Source of the DNA: JBCBKU01 sp965267475
GTDB lineage: Bacteria > Pseudomonadota > Alphaproteobacteria > Rhodobacterales > Rhodobacteraceae
NCBI GenBank assembly: GCA_965267475.1
Contig: OZ254079.1
Span: 2,728,001-2,792,000 of the forward strand
Direction of reading: 5' to 3'
DNA: 64,000 nucleotides
Shown: positions 8,947 to 16,015 of the stretch, one piece after another
Layout of the letters: the number at the start of each line of letters is the position of its first letter
Position numbering within the stretch: the stretch's first letter is position 1
Translations under genes and position numbers: made by a program
The notes under the pieces: model-generated
Databases searched by the model: none
Told to the model about the DNA's origin: nothing
Seen by the model: only the letters and a program-made list of their open reading frames with translations

Positions 8947-9414
8947 ATGATACGTCGCAAGACGGCCTTTTGGGTATGCCTGATCACCCTGTTCCAAGGC
9001 CATTTATCAAACGCTCAAAGCGAAACGCACGAAGCCTGCCAACCCCTTGAGTTTTCTGGAAATGTCGTGGTGTTCGATCGCCCGCCAACAGGCGCGATCC
9101 GCACGCCAAGCGCCCAGCACGTCCTGACACCGCAGGATGAAAGCAGTGTTCAGGTCATCGGCGTCGCACCCAAATCCGATGGAACGGCCGGGTTTGACCC
9201 GACCGGACAAAGACAGGTCGCGGCCGCCGATCTTTGCGCGTCAAACCCCCGCGCGATTTACCAGGGCCAAGACGTGAACGTCTGGGCCCAGGTCACCGTC
9301 ACCCCCGAAACCGAGACCGGCGCCGACGCTGAAGGCAACGGCGCACTCGGCTGGGTCGCCGTCGGCAAGGACAGCGGCATTTCAAACACTTTCATCCTGT
9401 CGCCCCGCAACTAA
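8947..9414 (+). CDS. Hypothetical secreted protein, first of a two-gene unit
   Basis: A 155-residue protein with a signal peptide (MIRRKTAFWVCLITLFQGHLSNA) and a mature part with only two cysteines (EACQ and DLCAS). The start at ATG 8947 has a strong AGGAG site nine bases upstream. The C-terminal half (YQGQDVNVWAQVTV to GWVAVGKDSG) could be a small beta domain but I recognise no family. The next gene starts 10 bases after its stop with its own AAGGAGG site, so both form one operon. It diverges from fabD. Confidence 0.7.
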   Translation: MIRRKTAFWVCLITLFQGHLSNAQSETHEACQPLEFSGNVVVFDRPPTGAIRTPSAQHVLTPQDESSVQVIGVAPKSDGTAGFDPTGQRQVAAADLCASNPRAIYQGQDVNVWAQVTVTPETETGADAEGNGALGWVAVGKDSGISNTFILSPRN

Positions 9415-9424
9415 GGAGGCTCCC

Positions 9425-9895
9425 ATGAACGGCATATCCCTGCCTCCCGACTTTCAGGACATCCTGCGTACGGCCAGCGACGATGCGGCCAGCATTGTCA
9501 GCGAACGAGGGGACGAGGTGTTTCTCTACTGCGCTGCCGCGTTCTTCTTCGGTGTCTTCGTGTCGCTGGTCCTGTCGGTCACAAGCACCAAGAACGACGC
9601 CAAACCGGGCATCATCGCGAACACGCTGACGCGGTTTCTGACCGGCGCTATCGTGTTTTTCATCTCATCGCCGGTCCAGGCCTGGGTGATCACGCATAAT
9701 TGGGCGAACAGCCCCTATACGCCGTTTGACTGGCTGCAAGACGTCCTTCAAGGTGCCGGATCGATCCAGATCCAGGCCTTTGCCTATGGGCTGATCATGC
9801 TGCTCGGCGTGATCTCTTTCGATCTCTTCCGCGTGATCCGCCAATGGGCGCTGAAGGTCATGGGGTCAATCTTCCCCACCAAACAGACATCGTGA
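9425..9895 (+). CDS. Hypothetical membrane protein, second of a two-gene unit
   Basis: A 156-residue protein with about three membrane segments (LYCAAAFFFGVFVSLVLSV, FLTGAIVFFISSPVQAWVI, QAFAYGLIMLLGVISFDLF) and a soluble N-terminus of about 30 residues. A strong AAGGAGG lies just before ATG 9425. No family is recognised. Its tight spacing behind a secreted protein suggests the two products act together at the cell envelope; this is inference from position only. Confidence 0.7.
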   Translation: MNGISLPPDFQDILRTASDDAASIVSERGDEVFLYCAAAFFFGVFVSLVLSVTSTKNDAKPGIIANTLTRFLTGAIVFFISSPVQAWVITHNWANSPYTPFDWLQDVLQGAGSIQIQAFAYGLIMLLGVISFDLFRVIRQWALKVMGSIFPTKQTS

Positions 9896-9965
9896 GAATT
9901 CGCAGGTTTCCGGGGCGCCGCCCATGTCCTAAGTCTTTGGGCAACGCAGCAAACCGGGGCCTGCC

Positions 9966-11156
9966 ATGTCCGCCAGAAATACTGCCAGCCGATATGGCAG
10001 CGTCGCGCAAACTTTTCACTGGCTGACCGCGCTTCTGATCCTGACGGCCATCCCCCTGGGGCTGATCGCGAACGGGCTGCCCTTCGACACCGATGAAGCC
10101 TTGGCCCGCAAAGCATGGGTCTTCTCGCTGCACAAAACCGTCGGTGTCGCGGCGTTCTTCCTCGGTCTCGCGCGGATCCTCTGGGCGCTCACTCAACCAA
10201 GACCCGCACCCCTCCACCCCGACCGAAAGGCCGAGACCTTCCTGGCGGGCGTCGTCCACTGGCTCTTGTACGGCTCGCTTGTTCTTGTGCCCCTGACCGG
10301 CTGGGCGCACCATGCCGCGACGCAAGGCTTCGCGCCGATCCTCTGGCCCTTTGGCCAGAACCTGCCCGGCGTGCCAGAGGATGCGCACACCGCCCATCTT
10401 TTTGCATCCATGCATTGGCTCTTTACCAAGCTACTGGCGGTTTCTGTGGGTCTGCACATTGCCGGCGCAATCAAACATGCCGTTATCGACCGGGACGGAA
10501 CGCTGGCGCGCATGTTGCCCGGTGACAGCGCAGGCGATGCGCCCGCCCCCCACGGGCGGACGCTTGCCCCGTTCGCCACCGCCCTCGGCATTTGGGGCGC
10601 GGCCCTGCTGGGCGGCTACGCGCTGGGGCAAGGCGCGGATGACGCCGATCTGCGGGCCGGTCTGGCGCCCGTCGAAACAGAATGGATGGTCACCGATGGC
10701 ACGCTCGGCATTTCAGTCATTCAACTCGGCAGTTCCGTGTCGGGCGGTTTCGCCGACTGGACCGCGGCCATCACCTTTGATGAAGACACCGATGACGACG
10801 TGAAAGGCGACGTCACCGTGACCATTGCCATCGGATCCCTGACACTCGGCTCTGTCGCCAATCAGGCCATGGGGGCAGAGTTTTTCGACGCCGAGGCCTT
10901 CGCGACGGCCACCTACATCGGTTCGATCGTGAACGAGGAAGGCGCCTATTTCGCGCGCGGCACGCTAACGATCAAAGGGATTGCGGTGCCGCTCGATTTT
11001 CCGTTCGACCTTACGCTCGATGGCGACATGGCCAGCATGTCGGCCCAGTTTGACCTCGACCGCCGGGATTTTGACATCGGCACAGTCAGCTACAAGGATG
11101 AAAAGTCGCTGGGCTTCCCGGTGGCCGTGACGGTCAATCTCACGGCCACACGGTGA
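9966..11156 (+). CDS. Cytochrome b561 - YceI fusion protein
   Basis: A 396-residue protein with two parts. Residues 1 to about 180 are a cytochrome b561-type membrane domain with candidate haem ligands H18, H56, H98 and H164 in hydrophobic helices. A further membrane segment (about 201-221) leads to a YceI-like lipocalin domain from about 238 to the end, which would lie in the periplasm. The family pairing suggests electron transfer linked to a bound isoprenoid or quinone-like molecule, though the substrate is not known. It is convergent with a free yceI gene six bases away. Confidence 0.85.
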   Translation: MSARNTASRYGSVAQTFHWLTALLILTAIPLGLIANGLPFDTDEALARKAWVFSLHKTVGVAAFFLGLARILWALTQPRPAPLHPDRKAETFLAGVVHWLLYGSLVLVPLTGWAHHAATQGFAPILWPFGQNLPGVPEDAHTAHLFASMHWLFTKLLAVSVGLHIAGAIKHAVIDRDGTLARMLPGDSAGDAPAPHGRTLAPFATALGIWGAALLGGYALGQGADDADLRAGLAPVETEWMVTDGTLGISVIQLGSSVSGGFADWTAAITFDEDTDDDVKGDVTVTIAIGSLTLGSVANQAMGAEFFDAEAFATATYIGSIVNEEGAYFARGTLTIKGIAVPLDFPFDLTLDGDMASMSAQFDLDRRDFDIGTVSYKDEKSLGFPVAVTVNLTATR

Positions 11157-11162
11157 TGCGGC

Positions 11163-11741
11163 TTACTCGCCTTTCAATTCCGAATTGATCACGATCCGCA
11201 CCTCGTCAGATCCAACCGGAATGAACGCGGCGATCCCGAAATCGGACCGCTTGATCGTGGTCTCGGCCTGAATGCCCAGCCATTCGCCCTGATAGAGTTC
11301 AAGGAACTGGCCCACCGGATGTTCACCAAGGGCCAGGACGTCCACATCCCAGGTGATTTCCTGCGTGACATCCTTGATCGTCAGATCTCCGGTCACGCGG
11401 ACGGCCATGTCGCCCACCTGCTCGACCGAGGTCGACACAAAACGCGCTTCGGGAAAAACCGCTACGTCGAAGAAGTTGGGGCTTTTGAGATCCGCATCGA
11501 AACGATCGTCTCCGGTCAGAAGACTGTCGATCATGACCGTGAAATCCGCGGCGACCGTCGAAAGATCGCCCGGCGTGAACTCCATAGCGCCCGCCACGGA
11601 AAAGAAATCGAGCGACTGTTCCGAGAACCCGGAATGGTTCCAATAGACGCGCACCTCGGTATGGGATTGGTCGGGGGTCCATGTCAGGGCGCTAGCGGCG
11701 GGGGCCGCGGCGATCAAAGCGGCGGCGATCAGGTTTCGCAT
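11163..11741 (-). CDS. YceI family periplasmic protein
   Basis: A 192-residue protein with a signal peptide (MRNLIAAALIAAAPAASA) followed by the YceI beta-barrel pattern: WTPDQSHTEVRVYWNHSGFS at the start of the domain and TIKDVTQEITWDV in the middle. YceI proteins bind polyisoprenoid-type lipids in the periplasm. It lies tail to tail with the cytochrome b561-YceI fusion. An inverted repeat lies directly upstream of its start. Confidence 0.9.
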   Translation of the reverse strand: MRNLIAAALIAAAPAASALTWTPDQSHTEVRVYWNHSGFSEQSLDFFSVAGAMEFTPGDLSTVAADFTVMIDSLLTGDDRFDADLKSPNFFDVAVFPEARFVSTSVEQVGDMAVRVTGDLTIKDVTQEITWDVDVLALGEHPVGQFLELYQGEWLGIQAETTIKRSDFGIAAFIPVGSDEVRIVINSELKGE

Positions 11742-11752
11742 GGGGTCTGCTC

Positions 11753-11789
11753 CAGAATGATACGATTACTTTGAAGAAAGATCATTCTG
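11753..11789. promoter_or_regulatory. Inverted repeat upstream of yceI
   Basis: CAGAATGAT (11753-11761) and ATCATTCTG (11781-11789) form a perfect 9-bp inverted repeat with 19 bases between, 12 bases upstream of the yceI ATG. Two half-sites about three helical turns apart could bind a regulator, or the transcript could fold. The regulator is unknown. Confidence 0.4.
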
Positions 11790-11955
11790 AGCGTTTGGAA
11801 ACCCTCGGGCGCGAACACATCCTGTTGATCGGCGCACGACTGCCAATGGGCGCAAAGCATGGGGCGGCGTGGCACCCCGAGGAGACGGGCAAAGCCCGGC
11901 GACGAGACAAAGGTGTGCGGCGCAGCCGCTCAATTTGATAGTAAAGAGCTTGGGG

Positions 11956-12573
11956 TCAGGCGATGCCGACGCCTATGGGAATATCCAGCTCGCGGGCAAG
12001 CCGCGCCTGAAGCCGCTCCTGTGCAGGCGCCATGTCGTGGATCAGACGCTGATGCAGGGCGCGCACCTCTTCCTCGCCGCCCTTGAACAGAAGGAACGGC
12101 TCCGACTTGCCTCTCAGACGCAGGTAGAACTCGACCGGTGCGCCAGGCTCGGGCGGGCGCATGGTAAAGACGCTCTCAATCGCGTCGAACTTCCACCGGC
12201 TCAGGATCCGGACATGTCCCTTGGCGTTCCTTGCGACCGTCCTGACATCACGGCGTTCGGTGTTGAAATGGATCTCGGTCTGCATGCCCCGGCTGGCGGC
12301 CCAGTAGATCACGCCTCCGGCAGCGCCGAAAAAGAAGGTCATCGCCGCCTTCATCGCAAAGGCGTTGGCCCCAAGGACCGAAGCGGGCAGAAGCCATTGC
12401 CCATAGGCCAGAAGCACAAGAACAATCCCGAGAAACCGCAAACCCGCTTCACCCAGGCTTTCCCGGTCGAACCGGTCGCCGGTTTCAGCAACGATATAAC
12501 CCCAGATCGTTTCGCTGATGGTCAGCGCGCTCTGGGTCTCGGTTGCCTCAAATGTCCCGCTCATCGCGTTCAT
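11956..12573 (-). CDS. Hypothetical membrane protein
   Basis: About 205 residues from ATG 12573, chosen because AAGAGG sits seven bases upstream. Two hydrophobic segments (FLGIVLVLLAYGQWLLPASVL and AAMTFFFGAAGGVIYWAAS) split a short N-terminus from a C-terminal soluble half containing a beta-rich stretch (FNTERRDVRTVARNAKGHV). That half resembles small PH-like domains seen after two helices, but I cannot name a family. It diverges from the rpsF operon. Confidence 0.6.
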   Translation of the reverse strand: MNAMSGTFEATETQSALTISETIWGYIVAETGDRFDRESLGEAGLRFLGIVLVLLAYGQWLLPASVLGANAFAMKAAMTFFFGAAGGVIYWAASRGMQTEIHFNTERRDVRTVARNAKGHVRILSRWKFDAIESVFTMRPPEPGAPVEFYLRLRGKSEPFLLFKGGEEEVRALHQRLIHDMAPAQERLQARLARELDIPIGVGIA

Positions 12574-12643
12574 CGGAACGCCTCTTAGATCTTTTGCTCC
12601 AAGGAAGAGGATCGCGGGCAATGCAGGCCAGATTTGGGCAGGC

Positions 12644-12671
12644 TTGCATCAACACTAAGACCATGTATAAG
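12644..12671 (+). promoter_or_regulatory. Candidate promoter of the rpsF-rpsR-rplI operon
   Basis: TTGCAT (12644-12649) and TATAAG (12666-12671) are spaced by 16 bases, about 105 bases before rpsF. This is a reasonable housekeeping-sigma match in the divergent intergenic region. Confidence 0.4.
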
Positions 12672-12775
12672 CGCGCGATCTTCCGCGGAAATTGATCGAC
12701 GCGACCTCTCGTGGACCGGGTGCGGAAGATGATCCCGGCCTTTGAAGTGCGTCTTGGAACAGAACTGGAGACCGC

Positions 12776-13144
12776 ATGCCGCTTTACGAGCATGTCTTTA
12801 TCTCGCGCCAGGATCTCTCTGGCACGCAGGCCGAAGGCCTTATCGAACATTTTGGCACAGTCCTTGGCGACAACGGCGGCAAGATCGTCGAAAGCGAGTA
12901 CTGGGGCGTCAAGACGATGGCCTACAAGATCAACAAGAACCGCAAGGGCCATTATGCCTTCCTGAAAACGGATGCGCCGGCTCCCGCCGTCCAGGAAATG
13001 GAGCGTCTGATGCGCCTCCATGAGGACGTGATGCGGGTTCTGACGATCAAGGTCGACGAACATGCCGAAGGCCCGTCGATCCAGATGCAAAAGCGCGATG
13101 ACCGCGACCGGGGCGACCGGCGCGATCGTGGCGACCGGCGTTAA
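12776..13144 (+). CDS. rpsF: 30S ribosomal protein S6
   Basis: A 122-residue S6, beginning MPLYEHVFISRQDLS, with the typical YWGVKTMAYKINKNRKGHY core. It binds 16S rRNA together with S18 encoded next. The C-terminus ends in a charged tail with repeated RDRGDRR units, longer than the E. coli core fold. GGAG lies six bases before the ATG. First gene of the rpsF-rpsR-rplI operon. Confidence 0.97.
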   Translation: MPLYEHVFISRQDLSGTQAEGLIEHFGTVLGDNGGKIVESEYWGVKTMAYKINKNRKGHYAFLKTDAPAPAVQEMERLMRLHEDVMRVLTIKVDEHAEGPSIQMQKRDDRDRGDRRDRGDRR

Positions 13145-13160
13145 GAAAGGGCGTTAAGAT

Positions 13161-13388
13161 ATGGCTACGAAACCGTTTTTCCGCCGCCGCAAGGTCTGCC
13201 CCTTCTCGGGCGACAACGCGCCGAAAATCGACTACAAGGACACGAAACTTCTGCAGCGCTACATCTCTGAGCGTGGCAAGATCGTGCCTTCGCGTATCAC
13301 CGCCGTCTCGGCCAAAAAGCAGCGAGAGCTGGCCCGCGCAATCAAACGCGCGCGCTTCCTGGCCCTTCTGCCCTATGCCGTGAAGTAA
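13161..13388 (+). CDS. rpsR: 30S ribosomal protein S18
   Basis: A 75-residue S18 with the conserved FSGDNAPKIDYKDTKLLQRYISERGKI region split across its first half and the basic C-terminus AIKRARFLALLPY. It forms the S6-S18 pair in the 30S platform. It starts 16 bases after rpsF and ends 12 bases before rplI. Confidence 0.97.
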   Translation: MATKPFFRRRKVCPFSGDNAPKIDYKDTKLLQRYISERGKIVPSRITAVSAKKQRELARAIKRARFLALLPYAVK

Positions 13389-13400
13389 GGAGAAAGACCC

Positions 13401-14069
13401 ATGCAAGTCATTCTTCTCGAACGCGTCGCCAAGCTGGGCCAGATGGGTGAGGTCGTCTCCGTCAAAGACGGTTACGCCCGAAACTTCCTTCTGCCCCAAG
13501 GCAAGGCGCTTTGGGCTTCGGAAGCCAACATCAAGCGGTTTGAGACCGACAAGGCACAGCTTGAGGCCCGGAACCTGGAAACCAAGAAAGAGGCGGAAGC
13601 CCTGGCCGAGAAACTGGGCGGACAGCAGTTCGTCGTGATTCGCTCGGCATCGGACGCAGGCGCGCTTTACGGGTCCGTCTCGACCCGCGATGCGGCAGAT
13701 GTGGCCACCGCAGAAGGTTTCTCGATTGATCGCAAACAGGTCGCTCTGGCCCGTCCGATCAAGGATTTGGGCCTTCACACGCTGGTCGTCACGCTTCACC
13801 CCGAGGTCGAGGTCGAGATCGTTCTGAACGTCGCCCGGTCCGAAGAAGAGGCCGAACTGCAGGCCGCCGGCAAGTCCATCCAGGAACTCGCAGCCGAGGC
13901 GGAAGCCGAAGCCGAGTTTGAGATTGCCGAACTCTTCGACGATATCGGCGCCGCCCAGCTTGAAGAGCTTGCGGCCGGTGGCGAGGAACCCGTCGAGGAC
14001 GCGCCAGCCGAAGACACCGAACAGCCCGACGTTGAAGAGGCCCCGGCCGAAGACGACGACGATAGCTGA
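13401..14069 (+). CDS. rplI: 50S ribosomal protein L9 with long acidic tail
   Basis: A 222-residue L9. The N-terminal domain (MQVILLERVAKLGQMGEVV, then RNFLLPQGKA) binds 23S rRNA, and the C-terminal domain ends at about residue 150 (HPEVEVEIVLNV). About 70 further residues are strongly acidic and rich in Glu, Asp and Ala. L9 is about 149 residues in E. coli, so this tail is an extension of the kind seen in some alphaproteobacteria. The preceding AGGAG is well placed. Last gene of the operon, followed by a strong terminator. Confidence 0.95.
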   Translation: MQVILLERVAKLGQMGEVVSVKDGYARNFLLPQGKALWASEANIKRFETDKAQLEARNLETKKEAEALAEKLGGQQFVVIRSASDAGALYGSVSTRDAADVATAEGFSIDRKQVALARPIKDLGLHTLVVTLHPEVEVEIVLNVARSEEEAELQAAGKSIQELAAEAEAEAEFEIAELFDDIGAAQLEELAAGGEEPVEDAPAEDTEQPDVEEAPAEDDDDS

Positions 14070-14089
14070 TCTGCTTCGCCAACCAATCC

Positions 14090-14122
14090 AAAGGGCGCCC
14101 ATCGTGGCGCCCTTTCTTTTTA
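14090..14122 (+). terminator. Rho-independent terminator of the rpsF-rpsR-rplI operon
   Basis: AAAGGGCGCC (14090-14099) pairs with GGCGCCCTTT (14106-14115) around the loop CATCGT, followed by a T-rich stretch. It lies 21 bases after the rplI stop. Confidence 0.92.
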
Positions 14123-14127
14123 GTGCT

Positions 14128-14493
14128 TTACTCGAACTGAACGATCACCGCTTCGAAATCTTCGGCGCTGATCACTTCCGTATGGTGGCCCTTCCCGTGC
14201 CGGTCTTCCATGTGCCAGACGTCACCGGGCCCGATCTCGCGGATGTCGCCATCGCTCGCCGTGACGCGCACGGTACCGGCCAGACACATGAGTTTTTGGG
14301 CCACTGGTGTCGGGTGTATGGGTTCGTTCCACCCCGCCTTTAGCCGCAGGAACAGCATCTGCTTTGCAGGTTCCGGCTCTGAGATCTCGATGTCCTGCGC
14401 CGGTGGCGCGAAGGACCGCGGCTCAAGCGCCACCTCGACATCCTGCCAACGGCTTTCGCCTTCTGCGTCGGCGAAGAGCTTGAAGTATTTCAT
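14128..14493 (-). CDS. Cupin-domain protein
   Basis: About 121 residues from ATG 14493 (MKYFKLFAD). The conserved cupin barrel is visible: PIHPTPVAQKLMCLAGTVRV and a second motif GPGDVWHMEDRHGKGHHTEV, rich in His that could bind metal. No enzyme activity can be assigned. It is divergent from a TetR regulator, with a palindromic site between them, so it is probably under its control. Confidence 0.75.
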   Translation of the reverse strand: MKYFKLFADAEGESRWQDVEVALEPRSFAPPAQDIEISEPEPAKQMLFLRLKAGWNEPIHPTPVAQKLMCLAGTVRVTASDGDIREIGPGDVWHMEDRHGKGHHTEVISAEDFEAVIVQFE

Positions 14494-14595
14494 GAATTCC
14501 GACCCTTGCTTGGCTGTTCCGTCCAGAAAAGACTGCACATAGCCCCGCCTGTCCACAGATGAATTGATCATCGGCCCTTGAAATCCAATTCTTCG

Positions 14596-14633
14596 TGAGA
14601 CATCTATGTCTCATGCGAGACACTGATGCCTCA
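14596..14633. promoter_or_regulatory. Palindromic operator between cupin and TetR genes
   Basis: TGAGACAT-CT-ATGTCTCA (14596-14613) is a perfect 18-bp palindrome. A degenerate second copy, GAGACA-CTG-ATGCCTCA, follows at 14617-14633. The first copy touches the ATG at 14613, so binding there would directly block the TetR gene, as expected for autoregulation. Confidence 0.65.
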
Positions 14634-15164
14634 ACTCTGAATACGATCCTCGACGCCGCCTTCGCCGCGTTGAACGACAATCCGCAGGCTACGCTAGCCG
14701 ACATCGCTAAGCGGGCCGGGATTGGCCGCGCGACCCTGCACCGCCATGTGTCAGGCCGGGATGACCTGATCCGCAAAATGGCCCGCACTGCCATGCAGGA
14801 ATTGAATGACGCAGTGGACGCTGCGGTGACGGATGCGCCGAGCTATACCGAAGGCCTCCGCCTTGCCATGGCTGCGATGATACCACTGGCCACGCGCCAA
14901 TGGTTCCTGGCGACCGATCCGATCGCCCATGACCCCGAATTTGCCGAGGCGATGATCGAAGACCGCGCCTACACGACCGAGGCTATCGAGGCCGCCCGAA
15001 AGGAAGGCACCTTCGATCCGGCCATACCCACCCCGTGGATCGCCGAGACCTATGACGCGCTCACCTATGCCGCCTGGACCATGGCCCGCGACGGCGAAGC
15101 CACGCCGCGCCAGGCTGCCGATCTGGCCTGGACCACCTTCATGAATGGATTGAACCCGAAATGA
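14613..15164 (+). CDS. TetR/AcrR family regulator
   Basis: A 183-residue protein with an N-terminal helix-turn-helix (ATLADIAKRAGIGRATLHRHV, then GRDDLIRKMA) and a variable ligand-binding C-terminal domain. A GTG at 14595 could be an alternative start, but the ATG at 14613 keeps the usual TetR N-terminus. It ends overlapping the start of the fatty acid hydroxylase gene (ATGA), so the two are one operon, divergent from the cupin gene. The ligand is unknown. Confidence 0.85.
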   Translation: MRDTDASTLNTILDAAFAALNDNPQATLADIAKRAGIGRATLHRHVSGRDDLIRKMARTAMQELNDAVDAAVTDAPSYTEGLRLAMAAMIPLATRQWFLATDPIAHDPEFAEAMIEDRAYTTEAIEAARKEGTFDPAIPTPWIAETYDALTYAAWTMARDGEATPRQAADLAWTTFMNGLNPK

Positions 15165-16015
15165 CACCGGACAGCCTGAACACGCTCGTGACCCAGATCG
15201 ATGAGGTCTTCTTCCTGATCGGCGCCGCGATCTTGTTGATCGAGATTGCCGAGGCCTTTTTCAAAGGCGAACTAAAGGGCCGCCGGATCGGCGAGGCCCT
15301 GGTCAGCGCCTCAACCCAGATCCCGTATCTCCTGATCGAAATCACAATCATGACAGGGGCTTATGCGGCTTTCTACATTCTGGCAGAGGTGGCGGCCCCC
15401 TGGCAGGTCCCGGTCTCATGGTGGGGGTTTGCGCTCGCGATCCTTGTGGCCGACATCACTTACTACTGGGAACACCGGATCGCCCATGAGGTGCGGATCC
15501 TCTGGACCCAGCACGCGGTACACCATTCGTCGCGCGATATGAACATTGTGACGGGCATCCGGTTCGGTCCACTCGAAGGTGTCTGGTCGGCCATCGCGCA
15601 TTTGCCCATGGTCCTCATGGGATTTCCGCCCGAATTGATCTTTGGCGGTATCATCGTGGTTCTGGCCTATCAGACGTGGATCCACACAGAATTGATCGGC
15701 AAGCTCGGCCCGCTTGAGAAGGTCCTGAACACGCCCGCCCACCACCGGGTCCACCATGGCTGTGATGCAAAATACCTCGACAAGAACTATGGCGGCATCC
15801 TGATCGTCTGGGACCGCATGTTCGGCACCTTCCAGGAAGAGGAAGAAACGCCACGCTATGGCCTTGCCCGCGACTTTGACACCCGAAACCCCGTAAAGGT
15901 CTGGTTTTCGGAACTGCCGTCCTTGGCCAGCGATCTCAGGCGCGCGAAGACCTGGCGCGAGATCTGGGGTTACCTGTTCGCGCGGCCTGGCTGGACGCCC
16001 GACAAAGGGTCATGA
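15161..16015 (+). CDS. Fatty acid hydroxylase / sterol desaturase family protein
   Basis: A 284-residue membrane di-iron enzyme of the hydroxylase superfamily. The histidine clusters are complete: HRIAH, HAVHH and HRVHH, between hydrophobic segments (for example ILLIEIAEAFF and GFALAILVADITYYW). Members hydroxylate or desaturate lipid substrates; the substrate here cannot be read from the sequence. It is coupled to the TetR gene and converges on the RdhA-like gene with a 6-base overlap. Confidence 0.88.
   Translation: MTPDSLNTLVTQIDEVFFLIGAAILLIEIAEAFFKGELKGRRIGEALVSASTQIPYLLIEITIMTGAYAAFYILAEVAAPWQVPVSWWGFALAILVADITYYWEHRIAHEVRILWTQHAVHHSSRDMNIVTGIRFGPLEGVWSAIAHLPMVLMGFPPELIFGGIIVVLAYQTWIHTELIGKLGPLEKVLNTPAHHRVHHGCDAKYLDKNYGGILIVWDRMFGTFQEEEETPRYGLARDFDTRNPVKVWFSELPSLASDLRRAKTWREIWGYLFARPGWTPDKGS

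Noticed and set aside
13047..14102. Minus-strand 351-residue open frame
   Set aside because: Antisense to rpsR and rplI, both certain.
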